A stretch of 64,000 nucleotides of DNA from positions 188,001-252,000 of the forward strand of contig NZ_RSCL01000015.1 of NCBI RefSeq assembly GCF_003991905.1, given 5' to 3'. This stretch comes from Dulcicalothrix desertica PCC 7102. Lineage in GTDB: Bacteria > Cyanobacteriota > Cyanobacteriia > Cyanobacteriales > Nostocaceae. Shown here in pieces: positions 1-8,227 of the stretch. The notes beneath the pieces were generated by a model. The model ran no database searches and had not been told where the DNA came from. It was given only the letters and a program-made list of their open reading frames with translations. Position 1 is the stretch's first letter. Each line of letters begins with the position of its first letter. The translations under genes and the position numbers were made by a program.

Positions 1-623
1 TATATTCTGTGACTCCTGAACTGGCAGCTAATGCATATCAAAACGAACCTGGAAATTTTGAGTTTTTAGCGCAGCTAGCTAGTGATAATAATAAAAGGAA
101 AATATATATAGATGAGTATATACATGGCTATAAAGATAAAGATATTAAAGAAGCTAAAGGTGAAGGAAATATTCAAACTTACTTTATTCAGAAACCTATT
201 TTTACAGCATTTATTCAAGCTGGGATTTTGCTGCTAGTACTAATATTTGCACAAAATCGTCGTTTTGGTAAAATAGCTACTTTGGAAGCACCAAAAGTAG
301 ATAACAGTCAAGCTTACATTCAAGCACTTGCCGCAGTTTTACAAAAAGCTGACTCTACCGACTTTGTTGTAGAGATGGTTGGTAAGGAAGAAATAAATCA
401 ACTGACACTTAATCTGGGTTTAGGTAAGAAAAATCTTATTGATATTACAGCACCCGACTCTGAGGAGTTATTAAGTGTATGGCAAAATAAGTTTGGTGCT
501 GGGTCAGATGTAGAATCTGCCTTGCGTGTACAATCTCAACAAGGACAACGGCGCCTGAGTGAAAAAGATTTGATAGCTTGGTTAAGAAAATGGGGCAATA
601 TACGTAAGTACAGACGTGATTAA
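1..623 (+). CDS. DUF4350 domain protein, 5' end outside window
   Basis: The reading frame is open from the first base, so the start lies upstream and at least 204 residues are visible. One membrane segment is seen (AGILLLVLIFAQ), followed by a soluble C-terminal part. The type of sequence and its place directly before MoxR and DUF58 genes match the cyanobacterial DUF4350 protein of that trio. Its function is not established; by context it serves a MoxR-assisted membrane or cell-envelope complex. The last residues and stop lie in a degenerate GTAGAGACGT-type hairpin that continues into the MoxR leader. Family call is from context and general look. Confidence 0.7.
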   Translation, partial: YSVTPELAANAYQNEPGNFEFLAQLASDNNKRKIYIDEYIHGYKDKDIKEAKGEGNIQTYFIQKPIFTAFIQAGILLLVLIFAQNRRFGKIATLEAPKVDNSQAYIQALAAVLQKADSTDFVVEMVGKEEINQLTLNLGLGKKNLIDITAPDSEELLSVWQNKFGAGSDVESALRVQSQQGQRRLSEKDLIAWLRKWGNIRKYRRD

Positions 624-678
624 TCCCTGCGGGAAAACCTCCGGTTTACGCGTCTCTACATTAATAACTTTATTTTGC

Positions 679-1629
679 ATGAATCAAATGAATCCTGTTC
701 TAATCCGTTTAAAAGACGCACTTAATCAAGTTGTTGTTGGCCAGTCTACGTTAATTGAGCAAACTTTGATAGGTTTGTTATCAGGGGGACATATTATTTT
801 AGAAGGTGTCCCAGGAACTGGTAAAACTTTACTAGTTAAGGTATTGGCTCAATTAATTAAGGCTGATTTTCGCCGTATTCAGTTAACACCCGATGTTTTG
901 CCTGGTGATATTACTGGTACTAACATATTTGATTTGAATACTCGTAGCTTCTCGCTCAAAAAGGGGCCTGTATTTACAGAGGTATTGCTTGCAGACGAAA
1001 TTAACCGTACTCCTCCTAAAACTCAATCTGCACTTTTGGAAGCTATGGAAGAGATGCAGGTGACGCTTGATGGTGAGACTTTACCACTTCCTGATTTGTT
1101 TTGGGTAATTGCTACGCAAAACCCACTCGAATTTGAAGGAACTTATCCTTTACCGGAAGCGCAGTTAGATAGATTTTTATTCAAACTGGTTGTAGATTAT
1201 CCTGAACTTGGCGCCGAAAAGCAAATGCTATTAAATCGTAAAGCTGGGTTTGCTGCACGTCGTTTGGATATCGCTAAGTTAGAACCTGTTACTACTGTTG
1301 CTCAAATCTTAGAAGTACGTCAAGCTGTAAAACTTGTCAAGGTTTCTGAAGCTATTATTGATTATATCTTGGCTTTGGTCGGCGCCTCACGTCAGCATCC
1401 TGATTTAAATTTAGGCGCCTCCCCACGTGCTGCGGGTTTATGGTTACAAACATCGCAAGCATCAGCGTATTTTGCTGGCAGAGATTTTGTTACCCCAGAT
1501 GATGTAAAAGTTGCCGCACTCCCATTATTACGCCATAGACTTATTTTAAAACCCGAAGCTATGCTTGATGGTTTACAAATAGATGGTGTAATAGCCTCCA
1601 TATTAAACAAAGTTCCAGTTCCAAGATAA
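679..1629 (+). CDS. MoxR family AAA+ ATPase
   Basis: A 316-residue AAA+ ATPase of the MoxR type, which acts as a chaperone-like remodeller, often with von Willebrand/DUF58 partners. Visible motifs: Walker A GVPGTGKT, Walker B LLADEINR, sensor region ATQNPLEFEGTYPLPEAQLDRF typical of MoxR (split here only by description), and a C-terminal lid. The frame is open back to a GTG at 616, but that stretch is a degenerate repeat, and the ATG at 679 gives the normal family N-terminus (MNQMNPVLIRL). The DUF58 gene follows after 41 bases of heptamer repeat, so the two are probably co-transcribed. The family is certain; the client is unknown. Confidence 0.92.
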   Translation: MNQMNPVLIRLKDALNQVVVGQSTLIEQTLIGLLSGGHIILEGVPGTGKTLLVKVLAQLIKADFRRIQLTPDVLPGDITGTNIFDLNTRSFSLKKGPVFTEVLLADEINRTPPKTQSALLEAMEEMQVTLDGETLPLPDLFWVIATQNPLEFEGTYPLPEAQLDRFLFKLVVDYPELGAEKQMLLNRKAGFAARRLDIAKLEPVTTVAQILEVRQAVKLVKVSEAIIDYILALVGASRQHPDLNLGASPRAAGLWLQTSQASAYFAGRDFVTPDDVKVAALPLLRHRLILKPEAMLDGLQIDGVIASILNKVPVPR

Positions 1630-1630
1630 T

Positions 1631-1663
1631 TAACTCCTAACTCCTAACTCCTAACTCCTAACT
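1631..1663. repeat. Heptamer tandem repeat (TAACTCC), STRR type
   Basis: Four and a half direct copies of the heptamer TAACTCC fill the gap between the MoxR and DUF58 genes. Short tandemly repeated heptamers of this kind are known from filamentous cyanobacteria. The same motif recurs in reverse orientation near 47690. Confidence 0.9.
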
Positions 1664-1670
1664 TTCATAA

Positions 1671-2993
1671 ATGATTCCAACTAGAAAGGTTTATTTATTG
1701 TTGACTTTGGGGATTATACTTGCCCCTGCTGTTGCGAGTTTTACTAAAGTCTCGACTGGCATAGCGGTTATTTTACTCTATGATGCAGTAATCTTAACTT
1801 TAATGATTATTGATAGTTTACGTGTGCGTCGTTCTCGTGTTGATGTTAGGCGCGAGTTACCTCCACGTTTATCAATAGGACGTGATAATCCTGTTAAGTT
1901 AGAAGTAAAATCTACTACTAGTACAATTATTAAAGTTTGCGATTATTATCCAAATACTGTTAATCTTAATCAGTCTTTGCTTCGTATTAAAGTAGAAAAA
2001 AATACTACTAGTGAAGTAACTTATACAGCGTTTCCGACTAAAAGGGGAGAATTTGATTGGGGAAATCTTCAAATACGTCAACTTGGCGCCTGGGGTTTAG
2101 CATGGGATAATTGGAAAGTTCCGCAAAGTTTAAAAGTTAAGGTTTATCCTGATTTAATTGGGTTAAGAAGTCTTTCAATACGTTTGACGCTACAATCTTC
2201 TGGGTCAATGCGGCAATTTCGACAGTTAGGTATTGGTACAGAGTTTTCGGAGTTACGAAATTATCGTAGTGGTGATGATTTGCGGTTAGTTGATTGGAAG
2301 GCAACTGCAAGACGTGTTGGCGCCAGTGGTAATACATCAGCGCTTGTAAGGGTTTTAGAACCAGAACAAGAACAAACGCTGTTAATTTTGCTTGATAGAG
2401 GTCGGTTGATGACGGCGCAAGTTCAGGGTTTACAAAGGTTTGACTGGGGTTTAAATGCAACTTTATCGTTGGCGTTGGCTGGGTTAAATCGTGGTGATAA
2501 AGTTGGAGTGGGTGTATTTGACCGTCAAATTCATACTTGGATTTCTCCTGAACGTGGACAACATCACCTTAGCCATCTTATCGACCGTTTAACTCCTATT
2601 CAACCAGTACTTTTAGAATCCGATTATGTTGGTGCAGTTACTCATGTCGTCCAAAAACAAACTCGACGCTGTTTAATTGTTGTTATTACCGATATTATTG
2701 ATACCACTGCTTCCGCTGAATTATTAAGTGCCCTATCACGACTTACACCCCGCTATCTATCATTTTGCGTGGCTTTGCGTGACCCTCAAGTTGATATTAT
2801 TGCTCGTACTTTTACTGAAGATGTTCAAGGCGCCTATACCCGCGCTGTTGCTTTAGATTTGATGGCACAACGCCAAGTTGCATTTGCCAAGCTTAAAGGT
2901 CGTGGTGTATTGGTGTTAGACGCACCAGCAAATCAAATTAGTGATGAGTTAGTCGAAAGATATTTACAACTCAAAGCTCGTAATCAACTTTGA
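1671..2993 (+). CDS. DUF58 domain protein
   Basis: A 440-residue protein with two hydrophobic N-terminal segments (about residues 7-25 and 28-45) and the DUF58 signature GTEFSELRNYRSGDDLR followed by VDWKATARR near residues 188-215. A vWA-like part starts at LLILLDRGRLM. DUF58 proteins are usually encoded next to MoxR ATPases, as here, and are thought to be their membrane-anchored partners. The ATG at 1671 is the first in frame after the heptamer repeat. The gene ends a likely three-gene operon with the DUF4350 and MoxR genes. Confidence 0.88.
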   Translation: MIPTRKVYLLLTLGIILAPAVASFTKVSTGIAVILLYDAVILTLMIIDSLRVRRSRVDVRRELPPRLSIGRDNPVKLEVKSTTSTIIKVCDYYPNTVNLNQSLLRIKVEKNTTSEVTYTAFPTKRGEFDWGNLQIRQLGAWGLAWDNWKVPQSLKVKVYPDLIGLRSLSIRLTLQSSGSMRQFRQLGIGTEFSELRNYRSGDDLRLVDWKATARRVGASGNTSALVRVLEPEQEQTLLILLDRGRLMTAQVQGLQRFDWGLNATLSLALAGLNRGDKVGVGVFDRQIHTWISPERGQHHLSHLIDRLTPIQPVLLESDYVGAVTHVVQKQTRRCLIVVITDIIDTTASAELLSALSRLTPRYLSFCVALRDPQVDIIARTFTEDVQGAYTRAVALDLMAQRQVAFAKLKGRGVLVLDAPANQISDELVERYLQLKARNQL

Positions 2994-3114
2994 ATCTCTC
3001 AGCACGCGCATTGACTGAGATTCATTAAGACCTGAGCGATGCCTCACAAATAAACTCAAGCACAGCTTTTAAATCCACAGTTGGATTAATTAAAACCTGT
3101 TGACAACCGTACAA

Positions 3115-3142
3115 TTGACTTCTGCTGAATTAGTGCTATAGT
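3115..3142 (+). promoter_or_regulatory. Candidate sigma70-type promoter
   Basis: TTGACT at 3115-3120 and TATAGT at 3137-3142 are separated by 16 bases, a good -35/-10 pair. It lies 29 bases before the ATG of the small gene at 3172. Seen in sequence only. Confidence 0.5.
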
Positions 3143-3171
3143 TAGAGTACACACTACTACAACACAAGTCA

Positions 3172-3354
3172 ATGAGATTCCAGAAAGATAATAAATATGG
3201 TTTTACAACAGAAAAAGAACAACCATTGACCGCCTCTGTGTCACTCAGGGTAGACAAAGAATTAGCGACCAAATTAAAATCAATCCCTGGCTGGCAGGAT
3301 AAAGCGCGAAACGCATTAAACGAGCTAATTCAAAGCTGGAATGCGGAGTCATGA
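3172..3354 (+). CDS. Small hypothetical protein, possibly ribbon-helix-helix
   Basis: A 60-residue reading frame. The middle (TASVSLRVDKELATKLKSI) has a beta strand followed by helix pattern like ribbon-helix-helix DNA-binding proteins, and the C-terminal half is a second helix. A good promoter lies just upstream and no other gene competes for this DNA on the forward strand. No partner toxin gene is seen next to it. It could be an orphan antitoxin or a small regulator; I do not recognise a named family. Confidence 0.5.
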   Translation: MRFQKDNKYGFTTEKEQPLTASVSLRVDKELATKLKSIPGWQDKARNALNELIQSWNAES

Positions 3355-3560
3355 GCGAAGTAGTCGCCTTTTATCCCAGGTCGCGCATACACGCTCGCTT
3401 CATGCTTCCATGCAACCTGGTAAATATTCGATAAATTTGAGGAAATTTAGATAAATTACTGTACCGTTCGTATGCCTGTGCTACAAGGAATGGTTATTGA
3501 TTAAGTTGCAAGTCATAGTCATATCGAGTATGATTTATTGGTGAAGATAAATCTTTAGAT

Positions 3561-4331
3561 ATGAGTAATCTTGTTATAGGTACATTTGCTAGTTTAGGTG
3601 CGGGACTTGCAACATTTATCGGCGCCTTGCCAATATTGTTGCCAATTAATTTGACACAACGGGTGCAAGGAATAATGCTGGGTTTTGGTGGGGGAGTGAT
3701 GTTAGCGGCAACATCGTTTTCTTTAGTGCTGCCAGGAACAGAAGCGGCGATGAGTCTTGGTTACTCTAAGGCTTATGCAGCGTTGATAATGGTTGTAGGA
3801 ATATTGTTTGGAGGTTTGTTTTTGCAGTTAGCGCATAAACTGCTGCCTCACGAGCATTTTATTAAAGGGAAAGAAAGTGGAGGAGAGAGTTTAAAGCGTA
3901 TTTGGTTGTTTATTGCTGCAATTACGATTCATAATTTCCCTGAAGGGCTAGCTGTGGGGGTAAATTTTGGTAATAACAATATAAAAGATGGTTTACCTGT
4001 GGCGATGGGTATTGGTTTACAGAATATTCCCGAAGGTTTAGTAGTGGCGTTATCGCTAGTTACTGAAGGATATTCTAGAGGTTATGCGTTATGGATTTCG
4101 TTATTAACAGGTTTGGTTGAACCTATTGGTGGTTTAGTTGGCGCCTCGGTAGTCAGTATAGCTAACTTTGTTTTACCTTGGGCAATGGCATTTGCTGCAG
4201 GCGCCATGTTATTTGTAATTAGCGACGAAATTATACCAGAGTCTCATCGTAAAGGTTTAGAGAAAGAAGGAACAATTGGTGTAATGGTAGGCTTTGTTGT
4301 AATGATGTTTTTAGATATTGCGCTTGGATAA
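3561..4331 (+). CDS. ZIP family metal transporter
   Basis: A 256-residue polytopic membrane protein with about eight hydrophobic segments. The two ZIP signatures are visible: HNFPEGLAVG near residue 123 and NIPEGLVVAL near residue 155, whose His/Glu residues form the metal site in ZupT-like proteins. These import zinc, iron or other divalent cations into the cytoplasm. The loop between segments 3 and 4 carries His residues (HKLLPHEH). It ends 5 bases before the convergent yjbQ-like gene. The metal specificity cannot be read from the sequence. Confidence 0.9.
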   Translation: MSNLVIGTFASLGAGLATFIGALPILLPINLTQRVQGIMLGFGGGVMLAATSFSLVLPGTEAAMSLGYSKAYAALIMVVGILFGGLFLQLAHKLLPHEHFIKGKESGGESLKRIWLFIAAITIHNFPEGLAVGVNFGNNNIKDGLPVAMGIGLQNIPEGLVVALSLVTEGYSRGYALWISLLTGLVEPIGGLVGASVVSIANFVLPWAMAFAAGAMLFVISDEIIPESHRKGLEKEGTIGVMVGFVVMMFLDIALG

Positions 4332-4336
4332 TGGAA

Positions 4337-4750
4337 TTAATTAGATATATGAACAACTAATTCTCTAACGTGATTGTGCTGACGGTGTTCCCAAATATAA
4401 ATTCCTTGCCATGTGCCTAATACTAGTTGTCCTCGGTTAATGGGGATATGTTCTGAGGTATGAGTGATAGCAGTACGAATATGTGCTGGCATATCGTCGG
4501 GACCTTCGGCGTCATGGATATATTTTGCTGATTCGGGTACTAACTTCGCCATAAAGTTCGCTAAATCTTTTAATACATCGGGGTCAGCATTTTCTTGGAT
4601 AATTAAGCTTGCTGAGGTGTGCCGTAAGAATAGGGTGCAAAGTCCTGTATCTACTTTTGATTCGGCTACTATCTCGGCAATATTTGATGTAATATTACGT
4701 AGCGATTTTGCATTGGTAGAAATTCTGAGTAATTTTTGATAGTGAGACAT
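4337..4750 (-). CDS. YjbQ/UPF0047 family protein
   Basis: A 137-residue protein of the YjbQ (UPF0047) family, small single-domain proteins for which a thiamine-phosphate synthase side activity has been reported. Recognisable motifs are LFLRHTSASLIIQENADPD, DDMPAHIRTAI and GTWQGIYIWEHR; the conserved His and Glu residues form the putative active site. Length is normal for the family. It converges on the ZIP gene with almost no gap. Confidence 0.9.
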   Translation of the reverse strand: MSHYQKLLRISTNAKSLRNITSNIAEIVAESKVDTGLCTLFLRHTSASLIIQENADPDVLKDLANFMAKLVPESAKYIHDAEGPDDMPAHIRTAITHTSEHIPINRGQLVLGTWQGIYIWEHRQHNHVRELVVHISN

Positions 4751-4796
4751 TGCTTAAGAGTGGATAATCTTTTATATATTATAATATTGATATGTG

Positions 4797-4890
4797 TTGG
4801 GACGGGCAAGGATGCCCATCCCACAAGACTGCATCCCACAAGATTTTATCCCACAAGATTTTTATTTTGCAAGATTTTTATCTTATGGGG
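4797..4890. repeat. Dispersed GGGCATCC/CCCACAAGATTT repeat region
   Basis: An inverted GGGC...GCCC segment is followed by four drifting copies of ATCCCACAAGATTT. Related GGGCATCCTTGCCCGCC segments occur near 13435 and 47750. It lies between the ends and starts of neighbouring reverse-strand genes and slightly enters the 3' end of the DUF928 gene. Confidence 0.6.
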
Positions 4891-5732
4891 AAGTTGGATG
4901 CATTTTGTTGTTCGATTTTGAGTTCACCGAAAATTGGTTTATTTGCTAAATATTTTAATCCGGCATAGGCTAATAGGTTTTGCCAGTCTTGCTGGAAGGT
5001 TGTATTTTGTGGTTCGGCAATACGAAGTAAAGCTAACTCGCTCAATGCTGTGTACCATATACCATTTTGAGCATATGCTGCAATTTTTGCTCGTGGTGTG
5101 GTGGCAGCTTTTAACTGTTGTTCTAATTTTACATCCGGCGCCACCCTTTTGAGTGAACCGCTAACAAAGCTGGGTATGGATGATTTTGATGTACTATTGT
5201 TTTGGCAATAAAGCTTGAAGTACCATGTGTAAGTTTTATTAATTTCTAAGGGTTTTGCTGTCTTTAATTTCAAGCTAAAAATACCAGGTTGAGTGGGTAC
5301 AGGAAACGAAGTTCGCATCACGTCGTTTTTTTCCTCATCTTGCAACGAAAATTCACCTGCTGATACTTGATTTGATTTAAAAGGTATGTAAAACCATAGA
5401 GTCGGATTTTCTTCTATTACCAACCCTGAGCGATTATTTGGTATTAAAGCTTCTAATGGCATTTCTACAGATGGACAGTCACCACGACTACCAGTCCCCC
5501 TTCTGCCACTAGGTCTACCTTGGCTTGAACCATCTGGCTCATTTGTATTAAAAAATACTTGTGTGCTACTAATGCTTTCGACTTGATTGATTTGTGCTTT
5601 TGCGGGCATAAAATATGACATAACAATCAAATTCAATAAGCTAATAATGACGGTTTTACAGCTTTTTAGACAAAAGCTTTTCAGTATTTGCTGCACAGGC
5701 ATAGTATTAACCTTATACTTTGTGTTTTGCAT
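4878..5732 (-). CDS. DUF928 family exported protein
   Basis: A 284-residue protein with an N-terminal signal-peptide-like hydrophobic segment (IISLLNLIVMSYF followed by AKAQ). A low-complexity Arg/Gly stretch (GRPSGRRGTGSRGD) precedes the conserved body, with the typical DUF928 features of a TLWFYIPF strand, a WYF...YC segment and a C-terminal helical WYTALSELALLR region. The family is cyanobacterial and of unknown function, likely periplasmic. It lies downstream of, and on the same strand as, the CHAT-CHASE2 gene. An internal ATG 30 bases in is an alternative start. Confidence 0.75.
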   Translation of the reverse strand: MQNTKYKVNTMPVQQILKSFCLKSCKTVIISLLNLIVMSYFMPAKAQINQVESISSTQVFFNTNEPDGSSQGRPSGRRGTGSRGDCPSVEMPLEALIPNNRSGLVIEENPTLWFYIPFKSNQVSAGEFSLQDEEKNDVMRTSFPVPTQPGIFSLKLKTAKPLEINKTYTWYFKLYCQNNSTSKSSIPSFVSGSLKRVAPDVKLEQQLKAATTPRAKIAAYAQNGIWYTALSELALLRIAEPQNTTFQQDWQNLLAYAGLKYLANKPIFGELKIEQQNASNFPIR

Positions 5733-5810
5733 TTGTCTAAGTAAAGAAATACATCTGGTTATATACTTTTATCTGTATTAAGACATTATTTTATGCGTAA
5801 TTACTTAAGA

Positions 5811-5876
5811 AGAAACCGGGTTTCTAAGCAAAATTGTCTTTTTTATTACAATATTCAACGAAGAAACCCGGTTTCT
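5811..5876. repeat. Composite AGAAACCCGGTTTCT palindrome pair
   Basis: Two copies of the palindrome AGAAACC(C/G)GGTTTCT, at 5811-5825 and 5862-5876, are separated by a conserved spacer beginning AAGCAAAAT. The second copy lies inside the 3' end of the CHAT-CHASE2 gene. The same unit recurs at 22215 and 53292. Confidence 0.85.
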
Positions 5877-8227
5877 CGGTTTTTATAGACTTTCAAACTC
5901 GCAGTGCTTCCTAACAAAACCAACATCGATGGTACTAAGGGTATCCAAATACCTAATATAAATATGTAAAGACAAACACCATAAAGCACTCCGCAGCTAA
6001 TCACTGCCGTCAAAATTAGGCGCCGTGTTGATTGTATAGTTAAAGCTATTGCTGCTCCTACTATTGCCCAAGACCATATCCAAATATATTCGCTCCATTT
6101 TGGCAGTACATTCAATAAAGGACGATTATTCAACACTGCACTCAAAATTTGACTAATCATATGTGCTTGCACAACCACACCCGCAATTTGAGAGTGAGGC
6201 CATTTTCCTTTTGTGTAAGGTGTAGACCAACGCAGGTCATTAAAGCTGTCGGCGGTTGTACCAATGAGAATTATACGATTTTTTACTAAATCTGACGTTA
6301 ACTTGTTATTTAATACATCTTGGACAGTAAATGTTCTAATATATGGATTGGCAGCACGCCAGTTTAACATTACTTGATGCCCTTGATTATTTATATCATG
6401 ATAGCCGCCACTGTTTGATTGTAAGTTATTAAAGACTGTATTACCGATAACTAAATTTTTGTCTGGAGTTAGCTTGGAACCAATATTTTCACTCGCTAGA
6501 TAACGGGTCGCAACTCGGAAACTAAAAGATTTATCTGTTTTACATTTAGCGTTTTTAGCAGTTGGAGGCGCCATTGCTAACAGGTGACGACGTAAAATAG
6601 TGTCGGGGTCAGGGACTACATCAGTAAAACCAACACTTGTTTGTAAAGTCTCTGGTGGTGGTGGAACTCCTGGGTCTGCATTATCTTCACCTCCTTTACA
6701 AACAGCGATAAAGTTATCACTTCGCATAACTGCTGCTAGGTTTGGGAAATTAGCTTCTACGGGGTTCTCCCGATAAAGGTCTAAACCTATTACACGAGGT
6801 TTAAATTGCTGTATCTTTTCCATAACAGCAGCGAGAGTTCTGTTAGATAAAGACAACCCTCGTCTTTCTTGGGGATTTTGAGCTTGAACATCTGCTTCAG
6901 TCACCGTTATAACTATAATTCGATTATCGGGTTTTTCAGCAGGACGACTACGCATAATTTTGTCGAAAGCTGAAAGTTCCCATGACTCTATAATTCCGGT
7001 ACTGCGTGCGACTACTACTACACTACTTACTAGTAAACTAACTTGAAGTAATGCTGTAAATAAAAACTTTCTTGGTAAATTCGGTTTATGTACAAAAAAT
7101 TTGCTTCTCCAAATCAATGGTGCTGCTGCTGGGTTTTGACATATTACAGGTAACCAACTCGCACAGGGATATTCATCTTCTAATCCTTGTAACCTTGCTT
7201 GTGCTTCTCGCACCGACATATACAAAGACTTACCAGTTGCAAATGCTTCGAGAAAATTCTTTAAAAACGCTTGGGCAATAATATCTGGAACTGGTTCACG
7301 CATTACTATAACTTGCGGAATGTGTAGCGATGCTAAATCACGTGCTAGTCCAAGACCATCACACGAATTAAATATAGTTAGACTTAAACCGTTAGATAAT
7401 GCTGCTCGTAAACCGTTTTTTAGTTGCGAAATCGTTAAAGTATCTGTCTTGTTTATTTGAATTGTACCCGTTTCGCCATCCGATTGACTAGAGCTATGTC
7501 CTGCAAAAAATATTATATCCCATCCTTGCTTATCCCAGAGCCAGTAATCTAACTCTCGACGTTTGGGTTCCACTAAAAATACTGTTTGTGCATTTATAAG
7601 CTCTAAAATTGCTCGGTCTTTTTCTACGTCAATTCCTTCACTGTTTCCCAAAATTGCTAAAATCCGCATTGGACGATTTGGATTTTTTGCACTTGGTTGA
7701 AGATATTCAAATTGTGAAGTACTCAGACAAGCTACTGCATTCACGTAATCTTCAAAAAAATCCCACAAATGCCAGGGTATTTTTCGAGCTTCTTCGTCTT
7801 CTGTCTCAAATATAAATTTTATCTCATCACTCGGCGCCAGTTTTGTGCGTAACTTTTGATTGACGTGTATAAATGATAAAGATTTAAACCATAAATTAAT
7901 ATGATGCTGCAACTCTTCACATAAGCTACTGAATTCCATTAACGAAACATTTGTAACATCTTCTTCTTCAACCTCTACGTCAAAATCATTGGCATAAATG
8001 TCATAATTTCTTAACTTTCGCCAACTTCTATCGTGGTAAAGCGCTTCGTTAAGCAAACAATAAAGTAGCTGCCAACGTCTATATGACTCAGAAATTTCTG
8101 GTGCAGCAGGCAAACTACCCACCATTTGTGTTGGTGCGTTTGTATTTTCCCATAGTTGAATTGTAACAGTCGAAAAACCCTGTCTGAAATTACCCTTACC
8201 CAAATTTAATACTACTAACTTATTCAT
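5855..8227 (-). CDS. CHAT protease fused to CHASE2 sensor
   Basis: 790 residues. An N-terminal domain shared with the protein at 13459-16098 (GNFxxGFxxVT, LPAAPEI) leads to a CHAT caspase-like domain with the His-Cys dyad visible: FFAGHSSS (His244) and FNSCDGLGLA (Cys289), then VIVMREPVPD and the ASWLPVICQNPA end. A membrane segment follows (about 388-407), then a CHASE2 extracellular sensor domain (about 410-720) and C-terminal membrane helices. The protease would face the cytoplasm and the sensor the periplasm. The start overlaps the DUF1822 stop by 4 bases, so it is third in an operon with the sigma-like and DUF1822 genes. Its last residues (RETGFLR) are encoded by a dispersed palindrome. 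Ligand and substrate are unknown. Confidence 0.88.
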   Translation of the reverse strand: MNKLVVLNLGKGNFRQGFSTVTIQLWENTNAPTQMVGSLPAAPEISESYRRWQLLYCLLNEALYHDRSWRKLRNYDIYANDFDVEVEEEDVTNVSLMEFSSLCEELQHHINLWFKSLSFIHVNQKLRTKLAPSDEIKFIFETEDEEARKIPWHLWDFFEDYVNAVACLSTSQFEYLQPSAKNPNRPMRILAILGNSEGIDVEKDRAILELINAQTVFLVEPKRRELDYWLWDKQGWDIIFFAGHSSSQSDGETGTIQINKTDTLTISQLKNGLRAALSNGLSLTIFNSCDGLGLARDLASLHIPQVIVMREPVPDIIAQAFLKNFLEAFATGKSLYMSVREAQARLQGLEDEYPCASWLPVICQNPAAAPLIWRSKFFVHKPNLPRKFLFTALLQVSLLVSSVVVVARSTGIIESWELSAFDKIMRSRPAEKPDNRIIVITVTEADVQAQNPQERRGLSLSNRTLAAVMEKIQQFKPRVIGLDLYRENPVEANFPNLAAVMRSDNFIAVCKGGEDNADPGVPPPPETLQTSVGFTDVVPDPDTILRRHLLAMAPPTAKNAKCKTDKSFSFRVATRYLASENIGSKLTPDKNLVIGNTVFNNLQSNSGGYHDINNQGHQVMLNWRAANPYIRTFTVQDVLNNKLTSDLVKNRIILIGTTADSFNDLRWSTPYTKGKWPHSQIAGVVVQAHMISQILSAVLNNRPLLNVLPKWSEYIWIWSWAIVGAAIALTIQSTRRLILTAVISCGVLYGVCLYIFILGIWIPLVPSMLVLLGSTASLKVYKNRETGFLR

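Noticed and set aside
616-678. Upstream extension of the MoxR protein from GTG 616
   Set aside because: Overlaps the previous stop and consists of dispersed repeat DNA; the family N-terminus begins at the ATG 679.
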